Origin: Actinomortierella ambigua
Taxonomy: Eukaryota > Mortierellomycota > Mortierellomycetes > Mortierellales > Mortierellaceae
Assembly (NCBI GenBank): GCA_016098155.1
Contig: JAAAJB010000015.1
Span: 62,001-126,000 of the forward strand
Length of the DNA: 64,000 bases
Direction of reading: 5' to 3'
The notes under the pieces: model-generated
Told to the model about the DNA's origin: nothing
Seen by the model: only the letters and a program-made list of their open reading frames with translations
The model's database searches: none
Made by a program: the position numbers and the translations under genes
Shown: positions 44,218 through 53,952 of the stretch, one piece after another
How the letters are laid out: each line of letters starts with the position of its first letter
Position numbering within the stretch: position 1 is the first letter of the stretch

Positions 44218-44454
44218 TTAGGCTCTATCGCATCCGCCGCAATAGTCCCACGAGCTTCTGCACTCCCAATGGCCTCTACCGCAGCCGGATCCTCCATCGG
44301 ACATGCCATATCGGCTGCAGGTGGTTCTTTGCTTTTCATAGCATCGGCCCGCTGCTCCGCGGACCGAGCATGGGCAACAGCAACGGGCACTCCCCGCACT
44401 CGTCACAGCAATAATGGCGAGAAGCATCATCACCAAAAACAGAGACTTGTTCAT
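44218..44454 (-). CDS. Candidate secreted cysteine-rich peptide
   Basis: A 78-aa frame starts with a good signal peptide (MNKSLFLVMMLLAIIAVTSAG). About 57 mature residues follow with ten cysteines, beginning CCCPC and ending WDYCGGCDRA. Size and cysteine density resemble fungal secreted effectors, defensin-like or metal-binding peptides. The same DNA is open in another minus-strand frame (44399-44172, Ala/Glu-rich, reading AHARSAEQRADAMKSKEPP). A splice or frame change after the signal peptide could therefore join the signal to that alternative body. No neighbour supports either choice. Confidence 0.4.
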   Translation of the reverse strand: MNKSLFLVMMLLAIIAVTSAGSARCCCPCSVRGAAGRCYEKQRTTCSRYGMSDGGSGCGRGHWECRSSWDYCGGCDRA

Positions 44455-46587
44455 GTCTAAATTTCACAAAAAGGTACCGGGGTGGCATCGACATGATTTG
44501 ATTGTTAGTGGGAACAGGAGCGGAAGTGGGTTGAAGCCGAATGAAAAAAAAAAAAAAAAAGTAATGAGATACTTACTGGAGTTTGAGACGATTTATGGAG
44601 AGTAAGGTATGTGGGAAAAGAGGAGATTTTGCCGTTCAGGAGGGTGGACTTGTGTGCGAGTTTTTTTTTCCCGACAAAGTGGAGGTTAGTGGCAGGCTTT
44701 TATAGACGGGTGGAGCATTGGTGAAGCTTGTTTTGTTGATTACGATGCATGCATTCAAGAGTAACACGCCTTGAAGACCCCTAATAGTACTAGTAGTTTT
44801 TTTTCAGAGATCTCGATTTTCTAGTCTTCCTCCCCCTTGCACACAAACAACATATGCCGTCCCTACTCGTACGGTAAGCTAGATGTGATTTTCCCATGCC
44901 CCTGCCTGCATGAAAAATGCTGCATTGTTTTGTCAACATTATTTTTGATAGTCCCGTTTCCTTTACCTAGGCTCGTCGTGAACGCGATACATCACCAAAC
45001 GTCATTAGCCGCGCTTCCCACGGTCGCTGAATGGGTACTGTAGTAGCACGCGTGTCTCCAGCCTTTATAATGGAAACCATCAATTTGTGAAGCATGGACA
45101 GATAAGAGTGGGATTTGGTCGTTGAGGACAACCCTCTTTCTTGATTTTTAGCGGCAACCTGTTCTCTCATTCGCATGAGCTGAGAATGGCCTCTGTTTGA
45201 TGTGGTATTGGTGGTGCGAGCAAGAGAGAGAGAGAGAGGTGGGGATTGGTCTCGCTCACTCGCCCTTGCATTCGCGCACACACGTCTCTCCTTCACATGT
45301 GCTGATGCATTGTTGATCAGATATCAGGACCAGGATATCAACACAGGACATCGGCACCAGGATACATGTGGACATGAGGATACCATCAACACAGGACATC
45401 GACGGCAGGGTATCAACATGATGCCGTCAACTTGTACAATCCTTGTGAGCACAAAACCCATCCACTCCACCTTCGCGTAGATAGGGTTCCACGGCGTACT
45501 AACAGCGACGGGAAGAGCGGGGGTGGGCCGTGCTACGGTTTCTTTTTTCATAGGAGTGCCACCGGTATTGTCATGAGCACGTATCCCGCGGTAGTGTCCA
45601 CCGAGGCCTTGGGCGATGGAGTGTGTTTTGTGGTTGCTCTGGCCAGTCACTGTGGCGGTAGCCTATACTCTGTCTTTGCCCCGGGTTGGCTGGTTTGCAG
45701 TCCACTTTTCTCTCACCTAGTTCTCTCCTATCTCCACCGTCCTTCTCTCCCTCAATATCCACATACCACCAAACACGCGTGAGTCGGCCCCCCTCCACTC
45801 CAAGCCTGACCCACCCGCTTCCGGTGCTTTGAGTGCATCATGCCCATCTGCCACACCCAAGAAGGTATGGATGCTAGCTGAAGAATATGATGATGCGTAT
45901 GGGCTATGTGAAGCGACCGAATTCCAATGAGCTTTGTATTCCCAGCGCCCTTCTTTGCTGTCTACTTCCCTAGTCTCAAGAGAGAACCATGTCTTGTGTG
46001 TGTGTGTCTGCTTGCGTATCAAGATGGCAACTTTATATCAACGGAAATCAATGTATATTATTGGAAAACAACAGAGAAAAGGCGAGGATGAGGGAGGGGT
46101 TGAATGAGATCAATGAATAAAAAAAGGAGAGGATTGACGGTGTTTCAAAGAGAGAGAGAGAGGAAGAGGAAATGAATGGCTTTTCCTCTTCTGGACCCAG
46201 CCCACATTGTTGGCTCCCCACTCTTTTTCTCTCTCCTTTTCAACACCAAACCACCTCGTCGCTCTTGTCCTCAAGGCGCTCTCTTACCTTCCTTCGTTCC
46301 CTTCCTTTCCTTTCCTTCCTTCCTTCCTCTTTGCTCTTTTGTTCTCTCTCTCTCTAACTCACTCTCTCTCCAACGGCCCCGTACTGCGTATGTTCTGCAC
46401 TGCACAGCAGCAGCCAGCAGCACCCTGATACCTTGTTGCGATATTGCATTTCCCAGCCACAGCCAAGGTTCACTCATCCGTTTGCTCTCTTGCCCAATAA
46501 TACCCTTTTGCGTACAGCACAGTGCACCCTCCATCTCTCTCTCACTCTCTCTTCCCCCCCCCCTACAATCAAACTCGCCATCCAAAA
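44455..46587. other. Intergenic, 2.1 kb, no gene recognised
   Basis: Contains an imperfect direct repeat at 45337-45401, a GA/GT stretch at about 45215-45240 and a long CT-rich tract at about 46230-46370 upstream of the kinase start. Open frames such as 45432-45782 and 46176-46601 are low-complexity and not supported. Confidence 0.45.
45337..45401. repeat. Imperfect direct repeat, 17-base core
   Basis: ATCAACACAGGACATCG occurs at 45337-45353 and again at 45385-45401, 48 bases apart. Related GGATA(T/C) and GGTATCAACATG pieces lie around them, which suggests a decayed minisatellite. Confidence 0.7.
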
Positions 46588-48272
46588 ATGAACAACATTA
46601 ACGCGTTACTCGACTCCATCCAGGAGACCATCGGCGCCTTCACTGCCTGCTGCCTGCCCACACCCACTCTTTCCATCAACAGACGCAGCTTCAAGGTCAT
46701 CAAGCTGCTTGGCGAAGGGTGAGCTTGTCTTTTTCATTTCAATGCATGCACCTCAAGCGTTTGGCATGGAGCAACTTCCCACTCACTCTCCGCCTCTCTT
46801 CCTCTTCTTTCATTCCATTCACTCGTGATAATGACAACCGCTCTCTCAATTCCCTTGTGTTGGGTTGTGTTTGCCCGCGTGGCTCGTATCATACCCCATT
46901 GTTCCTCGATCATCCACCCCTCCTGCTCCTTCTCCCCCCTTTTCTCTGTACCCCTTCTCGGACCCATCTACAGAGGATTCAGCTTCGTGTACCTGGTGCA
47001 GGATGTGGCCACAGGAAGGCTCTATGCCTTGAAGAAGATTCGCTGTCCCTTTGGCAGCGAAGGTGTCCAGGATGCTATGAAGGAGGCTGAGATGTACAGG
47101 ACTTTCCAACATGAGAACCTTGTCCGAATGGTGGTATGTTTCATTTATCTTTAATGCACCCGACGTTCGACACCCATTTTTTTTTGCCAAGACAAAAAAA
47201 AAATTAGGTCGACTTTTGATTGCTCTACCATCCGCTTTGTTCACATTCACTCACTCACTCACTTACTCGCACACACCATCCCTCTTCTACTTCACTAGGA
47301 CACATGCGTGGTAACGGACAAGGATGGCAGCAAGATTGTCTACATATTCCTACCCTATTACAAACGTGGCAATCTGCTGGACGCCATCTCTGCAAACCTG
47401 CTGCACCACACCCACTTCTCCGAGGTCGACATGTTGCGTTTCTTCCGTGGCGTGTGTTATGGAGTCCGGGCCTTGCATGCGCACCGGCTGCCTAATGTGC
47501 CAGTCCTGTCGCGTGAGCAGGACGAGGCGACCCGAGGGGCGATCGAAGCCTGGGACTCTAGGGATCGAAAGTCTGGTGGAAATGGCTCAATGCGACGACA
47601 AGGGTCCAACATGTCGTTTCAGAGCTTTCAGAGCGCTTCCTCACCTTCGATGCAGCACCCTTCTTCGTCCTCGTTGACGGTTTTTGGAGAGCCGACTTCC
47701 CCCTCATCGCCCTCCTCGGGAGCAAGATCACCTTATGGTCCGAATGGATATACCCAGCAACAATCACCACAACACCATCTCTCATTCGATCATACATCAC
47801 CATCATCATTATCAGGGGGAAGAAGTGGAGGAGGACAGGAAAGTGGCGACCCTAATGAGCAGGAGAGTGATGAGGCGACCATGGTGCCCTTTGCGCATCG
47901 AGATATCAAACCGGCGAATGTGTTGATTGCCGACGATGGACAGACGCCAGTGTTGATGGACTTTGGGTCGATGGCTCGAGCACGCGTCAAGATCCAAACA
48001 CGGCAGCAGGCACTCTTTGAACAGGACTTGGCGGCCGAGCAATGCTCGATGCCCTACCGTGCCCCAGAGTTGTTTGATGTCAAGACCGGTGCTACTTTGG
48101 ATGAGAAAGTGGATATCTGGGTATGTTTCTTTTTTTTATTTTAACGGTTAACGTAATGCATGCAACACCTAGGTCGTCGGCAGTGACAGCACAGATTTGA
48201 GGATAGAAAAGAATTCCTCTTTGTGGATGCCATGTGCAGCAAGACATACATCACCACAAACACGGACTAAAA

Positions 48273-48306
<34 letters not shown>

Positions 48307-48569
48307 TTCTCTAGTCACTGGGATGCACATTGTACGCCATGGCCTATGGCACATCACCGTTTGAGACAAACCAGATCAACCAAGGAGGATCAATTGCATT
48401 GGCAGTCCTAAACGGCACTGTGCGGTTCCCGACGGCAGCACAGCAGGATCGGTATTCGAGCGAATTCCGCGATCTGATTTTGTGGATGTTGGTCGTAGAC
48501 CCGACACAGCGGCCAGATATCCATCAGGTCATTGAACGGGTGGATAGTCTTCTTGCGAGACCGATTTAA
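46588..48569 (+). CDS. Serine/threonine kinase, STK16/ENV7 (NAK) family
   Basis: Exons 46588-46718, 46974-47133, 47299-48120 and 48315-48569 (phases 2, 0, 0) give 455 aa. The glycine loop is LLGEGGFSFVYLV, the lysine is in YALKKI, the catalytic loop is HRDIKPANVLIADD, the metal motif is LMDFGSMARARV, and the activation segment ends in MPYRAPELFDVK. The pattern matches STK16 and yeast Env7. These are vesicle or vacuole-associated kinases held to membranes by lipid, and the adjacent Cys21-Cys22 near the N-terminus could be palmitoylated, as in Env7. A disordered insertion of about 120 residues rich in Ser, Gln and Gly separates helix E (LHAHRLPNVPV) from the catalytic loop. The last intron contains a CT microsatellite. 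Confidence 0.92.
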
Positions 48570-48857
48570 AGAGAAGTGGGAGGAGAAAAAAAAACATGTA
48601 GATGCTAGACAAATTGAAGATACCTTACCCAAGCCATCATCTCATCTCTCTCATCGAATCATCCGCTCTAATTCTCCTCTCCGTTATTTTCTTTCAAAGT
48701 GTTTGAGAAAAAAAATGATTGATAAATTTATAATGGATATATGAAGGCGTGGAATATTGAACAGATGGTATGGTGGGGGGTGCATGAACATCTACAAAAA
48801 CCAGAGTAGGTCTCTCTCTCTCTCTGTGTGTGTGTGTGCGTATGCGTGGCTATATCT

Positions 48858-50171
48858 TTAACCGCAACCAGCGCATCCACTGGTGTTTGCGTTGGCGTTC
48901 GGGCCGCCAGTCCTGACGACCATTGTCTTTTGGCGGGCAAAGACGACGGCGCCGACGGCCAGACCGGCAATGACGGCAAAGAAGAGCGGGACGTTGAAGG
49001 TCATGGTGACCAGCATCAGTGAATAGCCCAAAGTGGACTCGACGGCCGTCAGGAAGAACCGGATGACATTCTGCTGCACCTCGGTGGTGGTCCACGGTTG
49101 CCGCCATTGGTCGACCCAGCAGCGCAGGATCGAGGTTGGGCGACCGGCTTCGTCGACGAGCGCCATGGGTGTCCGCTCGCGGGTGCTACCGCGCAGGGAC
49201 TCGCGGTCGCTCGACAACGGCGACAGGCCCTTGACGATGTCGGGCGAGTCGGCGCGATGGCCCCCATCGGCAGCGTTCGTGACAATCGAGGAAGCGGCGG
49301 CGGCCACAGCGGCAGCGTTGACCTCGGCCCACTGGATGTCCAGGGAGGCACGATAAGTGGAGATGAACTGATAAATGAGGGTCAAGAAGAACAGCGCGAA
49401 CCAAGTGCCGACATACTGGCCCATGTTCCGAGGCACCCAGGTCTGGAAGAGGACATAGTCGGCATAGCCAAGATGGAAGAACATGCGCATGGCCGGAGGA
49501 TCCATCTCGGGGTCGCCCTGGCCAGCAGCACAGTATTGGGACTGGTCAAAGTTGAGTTGAGGGTCTGTTGGAGAGGTCGGCGAGCACATGGTCTTCCAGG
49601 TAGCACATTGACTCATGTCAGGCATGGACTTGCACAGGATGGCGTAGGTACCGATGGTGTCGCAGTCGGCCGCATAGGCGCCCGGTGGGGGTTTCGGGCA
49701 ACGCTCACAGCCGGCCATGTCCATCTCGGTACAAATGTCGATGACGAGGTTTGAGGCCTCCTTGGTGGTCGGTAGACTGTCGACCATGGGCTGGGTCTTG
49801 CACTCGTCCGGGACGGCCCGTGGGGTGGTTGCATTGGCAGGCTGGCCACACATGGAGACGTAATGGGCACAGTCGCGCATGGAAGGCATGTCCTTGGCAC
49901 AGACGTCAGCGAGCAGCGAGAGGGGTTGGCACCATTCGTCAGTCTTGCCCATGTCCTGGCAGGATTTGTAGATGGAACAGCCAGGCATGTACGGCATCTG
50001 CTTGCAGAGTGCATCGAGATCCGTCTTCACCATGTCTGGTGGCATCGTGTACGATTTGCAGCTGGGGTCACTCGAGTTGGTCAGGCAGTCGACCTGTGCA
50101 GAGGCTAGGGAGCCCATCAGGGCAAGCAGCAGCGGCATGGCCGCGACCATGGATGCAAGGTGGGAACGCAT
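48858..50171 (-). CDS. Ctr-family copper transporter with Cys/Met-rich ectodomain
   Basis: Single exon, 437 aa. A signal peptide (1-25, SLASA) is followed by an extracellular domain (29-214) with 18 cysteines. It includes four loops of the form C-x(2,4)-M-(P)xM-xx-C: C56-C65, C91-C101, C147-C155 and C180-C189. The Ctr domain begins with MDPPAMRMFFH. TM1 is at about 250-272 (WFALFFLTLIYQFI). A cytosolic loop of about 90 residues follows. TM2 carries the copper-filter MxxxM (M386-M390, YSLMLVTM) and TM3 the packing motif GxxxG (G403-G407). The tail ends CAGCG, a likely cytosolic Cu(I) hand-off site. Ctr proteins import Cu(I) as trimers. The gene is divergent from the paralogue of its ectodomain at 51596 and lies 3.8 kb from a YcnI protein. 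Its upstream region has clustered TTTGACA motifs. Confidence 0.92.
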   Translation of the reverse strand: MRSHLASMVAAMPLLLALMGSLASAQVDCLTNSSDPSCKSYTMPPDMVKTDLDALCKQMPYMPGCSIYKSCQDMGKTDEWCQPLSLLADVCAKDMPSMRDCAHYVSMCGQPANATTPRAVPDECKTQPMVDSLPTTKEASNLVIDICTEMDMAGCERCPKPPPGAYAADCDTIGTYAILCKSMPDMSQCATWKTMCSPTSPTDPQLNFDQSQYCAAGQGDPEMDPPAMRMFFHLGYADYVLFQTWVPRNMGQYVGTWFALFFLTLIYQFISTYRASLDIQWAEVNAAAVAAAASSIVTNAADGGHRADSPDIVKGLSPLSSDRESLRGSTRERTPMALVDEAGRPTSILRCWVDQWRQPWTTTEVQQNVIRFFLTAVESTLGYSLMLVTMTFNVPLFFAVIAGLAVGAVVFARQKTMVVRTGGPNANANTSGCAGCG

Positions 50172-51595
50172 GGTCTGAAGAGGAAGGGGAGAGGGGAGGG
50201 GTGGGTAGAAAGGGGGGAGAGGAAGTGGTCGAGGAACGATGGACGGTGGAAAAAAAAAGGAAGAGGGAAGGGGGAAGAAGGGCAGGGGGGTATTTGAATG
50301 TCAATCTGCGGAGCAACAATTCAAAAAAGAGTTTGACAGCAACCGCAAGGGTACAGCTCAACGCCAACAGGACAGAACAGGCAATCGAGAATGTCAACAA
50401 TGCATGCCCTTTGAGAGGGACAAAAGGATGAAAGAAGAAGCAAAAAAAAGGGGGGGGGGAGACAAAGTAGGGAAAAAATAGAAAATGTAGGGGGAGTTGA
50501 AAAAAGGACACGAGCTGTCAAAGGTTGTCAAAAAAAAATTGGGTCGGGAACGACAGGTGGGAATGACAGACTTGAGAGGTACTCCGACAAGATCGGGGTA
50601 CTGTTTTGTTTGTCAAACAGAAAGCAAGCTAGGAGTAACGTGGAGTGTGACAAAGGAGTCCAAAGGCAAGGGCGTCGAGGCCACGAAGGACAGGTGAGGC
50701 GAATGAGACGGATGTCCTGAAGCGGAAAAAAAAGGTGGAGTAAGAAAAAGGTACGGTGTGTCAGCTCAATGGGCGACGATGACGGCGCAGTGCCAAGGGT
50801 GGGCAGATGCAAGAGGAGGAAGGAAAGAGAGAGGAAGTGGAATGAAGGAAGAAAGAGGAAGAAGGAAGAAAAAGGAAGAAAAGGGAAATATAGAGAAAGA
50901 GGCAGATGGCTGTGTGTGTATGATGTTTTTCTCTTCGTCTTTCTGAAGGGTATCTCTCTGCGTGTGTATGTATGTTTGTCGGGGGATGAATGAGCCTGGT
51001 GTTTGACAACCAAACCTTGAGAGTGGTGTGTTTTGCTCGGTGTCAGATATCTAATACCTCCCATCTAGACCAACTTTCTTTTCTATTCCCAGGCATGACC
51101 ATCTTCCCCTCTTCCCCTATCTCGCCACCCACCAGGAGCGCATGTGCACACCGACCGACAAAAGCAGACTGTAAAGAACACATCATCATTGTTGCACATG
51201 TCTGTAGAAGCATATTCCATCCTTCCCAGTGGTTGTTCGTACAACAGCAGGTTTTTTTTTATATTTCGATGTGCATCAGTGGTATATAATATACATCCTA
51301 TCCATGGATCTTCATTCAATTCGACAAACATTAAACACTATCATCTATTGGGATGGACTCCGCCAGGTCAACCAAAACAATACAGCAAGCGAAACAAGGT
51401 TGAGCCGCCCATTTGTCAGGGGGGGGGGTTGACAGCAGTACGCTAGAACCGGGAAAACGTTTGACAGGTTTGACATTCTTCTTATATACCCCCTCTTCTG
51501 CTCCGTTTTCTATCTCTTTTTTTTTTCTTTCCACTCACCGAACAACCAACCACCCCCTCCTTTGCCTCGGCAAGACTGACAAAAAAAAACTAGCC
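50172..51595. promoter_or_regulatory. Shared divergent promoter of the copper genes, TTTGACA clusters
   Basis: The 1424 bases between the Ctr gene (-) and the secreted paralogue (+) contain seven TTTGACA/TGTCAAA motifs, starting at 50332, 50516, 50526, 50611, 51002, 51460 and 51469. Those at 50516, 50526 and 50611 read TTTGACA toward Ctr. Those at 51002, 51460 and 51469 read it toward the paralogue. The last pair forms TTTGACAGGTTTGACA, directly followed by TATATA at 51483, 108 bases before the start codon. I infer a binding site for a common regulator, perhaps copper-responsive. The motif is not one of the well-known Mac1/Cuf1/Ace1 elements as I recall them. Confidence 0.6.
51483..51488 (+). 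promoter_or_regulatory. TATA box of the secreted paralogue
   Basis: TATATA eight bases downstream of the tandem TTTGACA pair and 108 bases before the ATG at 51596, a usual spacing for a highly regulated fungal promoter. Confidence 0.6.
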
Positions 51596-52408
51596 ATGCG
51601 TTCGACCACCGTTCTCCTCGCCATTGCCTCGCTCGCCGCCACTGTTCTGGCGCATGGCGGCGAAGACCATGGAGCAGCATCCTCGCCCTGCTTGACCAAC
51701 CCCGCCAACGCCACATGCTCGACCTACACATTCGACACTGCGGCGCTCAACAAGGATGTGGATGCCATCTGCTCAGTCTCGTCGTTCCTGCCCGGATGCT
51801 CGCTCAGCACGTCGTGCCGCGCGGACCCCTCGCTGCCTCAGTCGCAGTGCCACCCCCTGACGGTCCTGGCCACGCTCTGCACGGCCCCCGAGGACAAGAA
51901 TCTGACCGCGACCTCGTGCGCGACCTCGTACAACGCCTACTGCGGTGCTACCTCGGTGATTCCCCAGTGCAAGAACCAGACGGCGTTCCCCGGCCTGCCC
52001 TCGGGCAAGATTGTGACAGGCACGGTGTACTCGATCTGCCTGGACATGCCCGGCATGAAGGGCTGCTCGATCTGCCCTGCTCCCGATGCTACCGGCTACA
52101 GCAAGTGCGACGAGGTCAAGGCCTGGTCGGATCTGTGCCTGGACATGCCCGACATGAGCCAGTGCCCGCCGTTCAACGCCATGTGCAAGAACACTGCCTT
52201 TGGTCCCTTCTGCGATGCCAGCTACAAGGCCCCCGTCAACAACGGCACGGCCCCCGGCGGCAACGGCACGGCATCTCCTTCTCCCTCGACCCCCACGCCT
52301 ACCGGTGGCTCTGGTAACGGTAGCGGTGCCATGGCCCTGACCTCGTCGCTCTCCATGACGGCCGTTCTCACCGTCGTTGTTGCTGGCATTTCCTCCATGG
52401 TCCTGTAA
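51596..52408 (+). CDS. Secreted 18-Cys protein, paralogue of the Ctr ectodomain, GPI-anchored
   Basis: Single exon, 270 aa. The signal peptide (1-19, ATVLA) leaves a mature N-terminus of HGGEDHG, with His first. Residues 32-206 contain 18 cysteines in the same order as the ectodomain of the Ctr protein encoded at 48858-50171. Shared blocks are C-LTN, DAIC...LPGC/MPGC, HPLTVLATLC/QPLSLLADVC, SKCDE/ADCDT and MPDMSQC. Two of the four Met loops are kept (C148-LDMPGMKG-C157, C181-LDMPDMSQ-C190). A Gly/Ser/Thr/Pro stalk with several NGT sites and a hydrophobic C-terminus (SMTAVLTVVVAGISSMVL) point to GPI attachment. I infer a surface copper-binding protein that buffers copper or supplies it to the transporter. 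No enzyme motif is seen. Confidence 0.85.
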   Translation: MRSTTVLLAIASLAATVLAHGGEDHGAASSPCLTNPANATCSTYTFDTAALNKDVDAICSVSSFLPGCSLSTSCRADPSLPQSQCHPLTVLATLCTAPEDKNLTATSCATSYNAYCGATSVIPQCKNQTAFPGLPSGKIVTGTVYSICLDMPGMKGCSICPAPDATGYSKCDEVKAWSDLCLDMPDMSQCPPFNAMCKNTAFGPFCDASYKAPVNNGTAPGGNGTASPSPSTPTPTGGSGNGSGAMALTSSLSMTAVLTVVVAGISSMVL

Positions 52409-53952
52409 AAAAAAACCACGCACACATACACACACACACACACGCACAAATACAATTGTACTTTATACTATCAACTTCTTTGTAATAAAAGCGAACGTTA
52501 CGCGTCGCTGGTCATGATGGTTGTCTTACGTTTTAGTCATTTTCGTGTTTTGCCTTTTCGATGATGGATCCAGATAGTCGGAGGTGAATCGGGGACTGAA
52601 GGTTGCATGGAAGGCGTAACTGTCGGGGGGTTACTTGAGTTGATTGATTGCTTCTTTCTCTTGTTTAGGAGTTGATGAAGGTGAACTGATGGTGTTGAAC
52701 TTTCATTTTTTTTCCTCCCCTGCAAGAATCATAAGCAGCCAAAAGCCCGAAGGCAAAATGGAATGATGTGGTTGCGCCATGCGAGGGCAAGTAGGGTATT
52801 TGTGTTCACAAACTGCATTGCAGAAGTGCGCGGCCATTCTACATGGAAGCAAAGAAAAGAAGCGTGTGTGAAAAAGGCTCACAGGTGCACCTTTGCGGTC
52901 ATCCCCCCCCCTCATGCCAGCAGCAGGTGAAAGGGGGGGGGGGAAACGTAAAACGACACTGTCAAGGTACGGTTAGTGATGTTTCATTGATCAGCCCGAT
53001 CTGTTCTTTTTCCATCCCAGCTCCATATTTTTATTCCCTGATGGCGACCTGTTCATGTCCATGTGCGGAAGGGCTGCCGAAGAAGGCAGCGGCGGGGCGG
53101 AGAGTAACAAAGTATGTAAGAGGATACCTTTTCGGCCCCCCTTAGGGTCGAGCTGAGTGGGAGCTGAGCTTGAGCTTGACAAGTATGTCAAAGTGAAAAC
53201 TGAGGGTGGAGTATGTACCTGTGAGGTGCATCCCTCAGGGAAAGGGAGGATCTTGAGTTCCCGAGTTGGCCCTTTTTTTTTGACAGGCGGGTCATCTGTC
53301 ATCTGTCAAGATCTGGCTTTTGACAGCGACAGAAGGAAGCCTTCTGAGCTTCTGCGGACTGCAAGCTAAACAATCGATGGAGGGGGGGAGGAGCCCTGAT
53401 AACGAATCCGCCCTAAAATGTTACCGAGGAGAATGATAGGGGGAGAGACTGAGAAACAAGCATTGAAGGTACACCAACCAGGGCAGGGCAGGGCACTGCA
53501 GTAGAGCTCGCTTGTCAAAATGGTCGAAACGAGATTGGACAATGCCCCAGACCGAACTTTGATATACATCCCCCACACAACAACTCAAAAAAAAATGTCA
53601 GCCCCGAGTCAGAAATCTATCACTGCGAAGGTACGCACCTTGTCAAACAAGTGTACAGCTCCAAACCACAGAGAACGCGTTCTCGGCCCGCCATCGACGC
53701 TGTGTGGTTGTATTCCCTCCTCTCCGCTGGCGCATCTCTCTGACAACCTTTTTTTTTTGTTTTGTTTCCTTTTGGCGCTCAACATCATAGTCCTCTCTCT
53801 TTCCTCATCAAACCGTCCAATACGACATTGGTCAAGACTTTCTGTCAACCGCGCTTCTAGTATAAAACTCACTGATTCCTTCCCTCAGGTACCTTTCTTA
53901 CACTCTCCAGTCTTCTAGCTCGCTATTGATCTCCCTCTCTCTCTTCCTCAAC
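52409..53952 (+). promoter_or_regulatory. Upstream region of the YcnI gene, TTTGACA clusters
   Basis: No gene is recognised in these 1544 bases. Five TTTGACA/TGTCAAA motifs start at 53186, 53279, 53319, 53513 and 53641. Related TGTCAAG/TGTCAT copies lie between them (53291-53310). A CA microsatellite follows the preceding gene at 52418-52450. The clustering mirrors that in the Ctr promoter and suggests the same control. Confidence 0.55.
53861..53867 (+). promoter_or_regulatory. TATA box of the YcnI gene
   Basis: TATAAAA 86 bases before the ATG at 53953, followed by a CT-rich leader. Confidence 0.65.

Noticed and set aside
49098..49754. 218-aa open frame on the plus strand over the Ctr gene
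   Set aside because: It is antisense to a secure single-exon transporter gene, and its Gly/Ala/Val/Arg-rich translation is what a GC-rich antisense frame produces.
51715..52447. Open frames of 200 aa (+) and 224 aa (-) over the secreted paralogue
   Set aside because: Both overlap the 18-cysteine frame, whose signal peptide, cysteine pattern and paralogy are decisive. They are codon-bias shadows.
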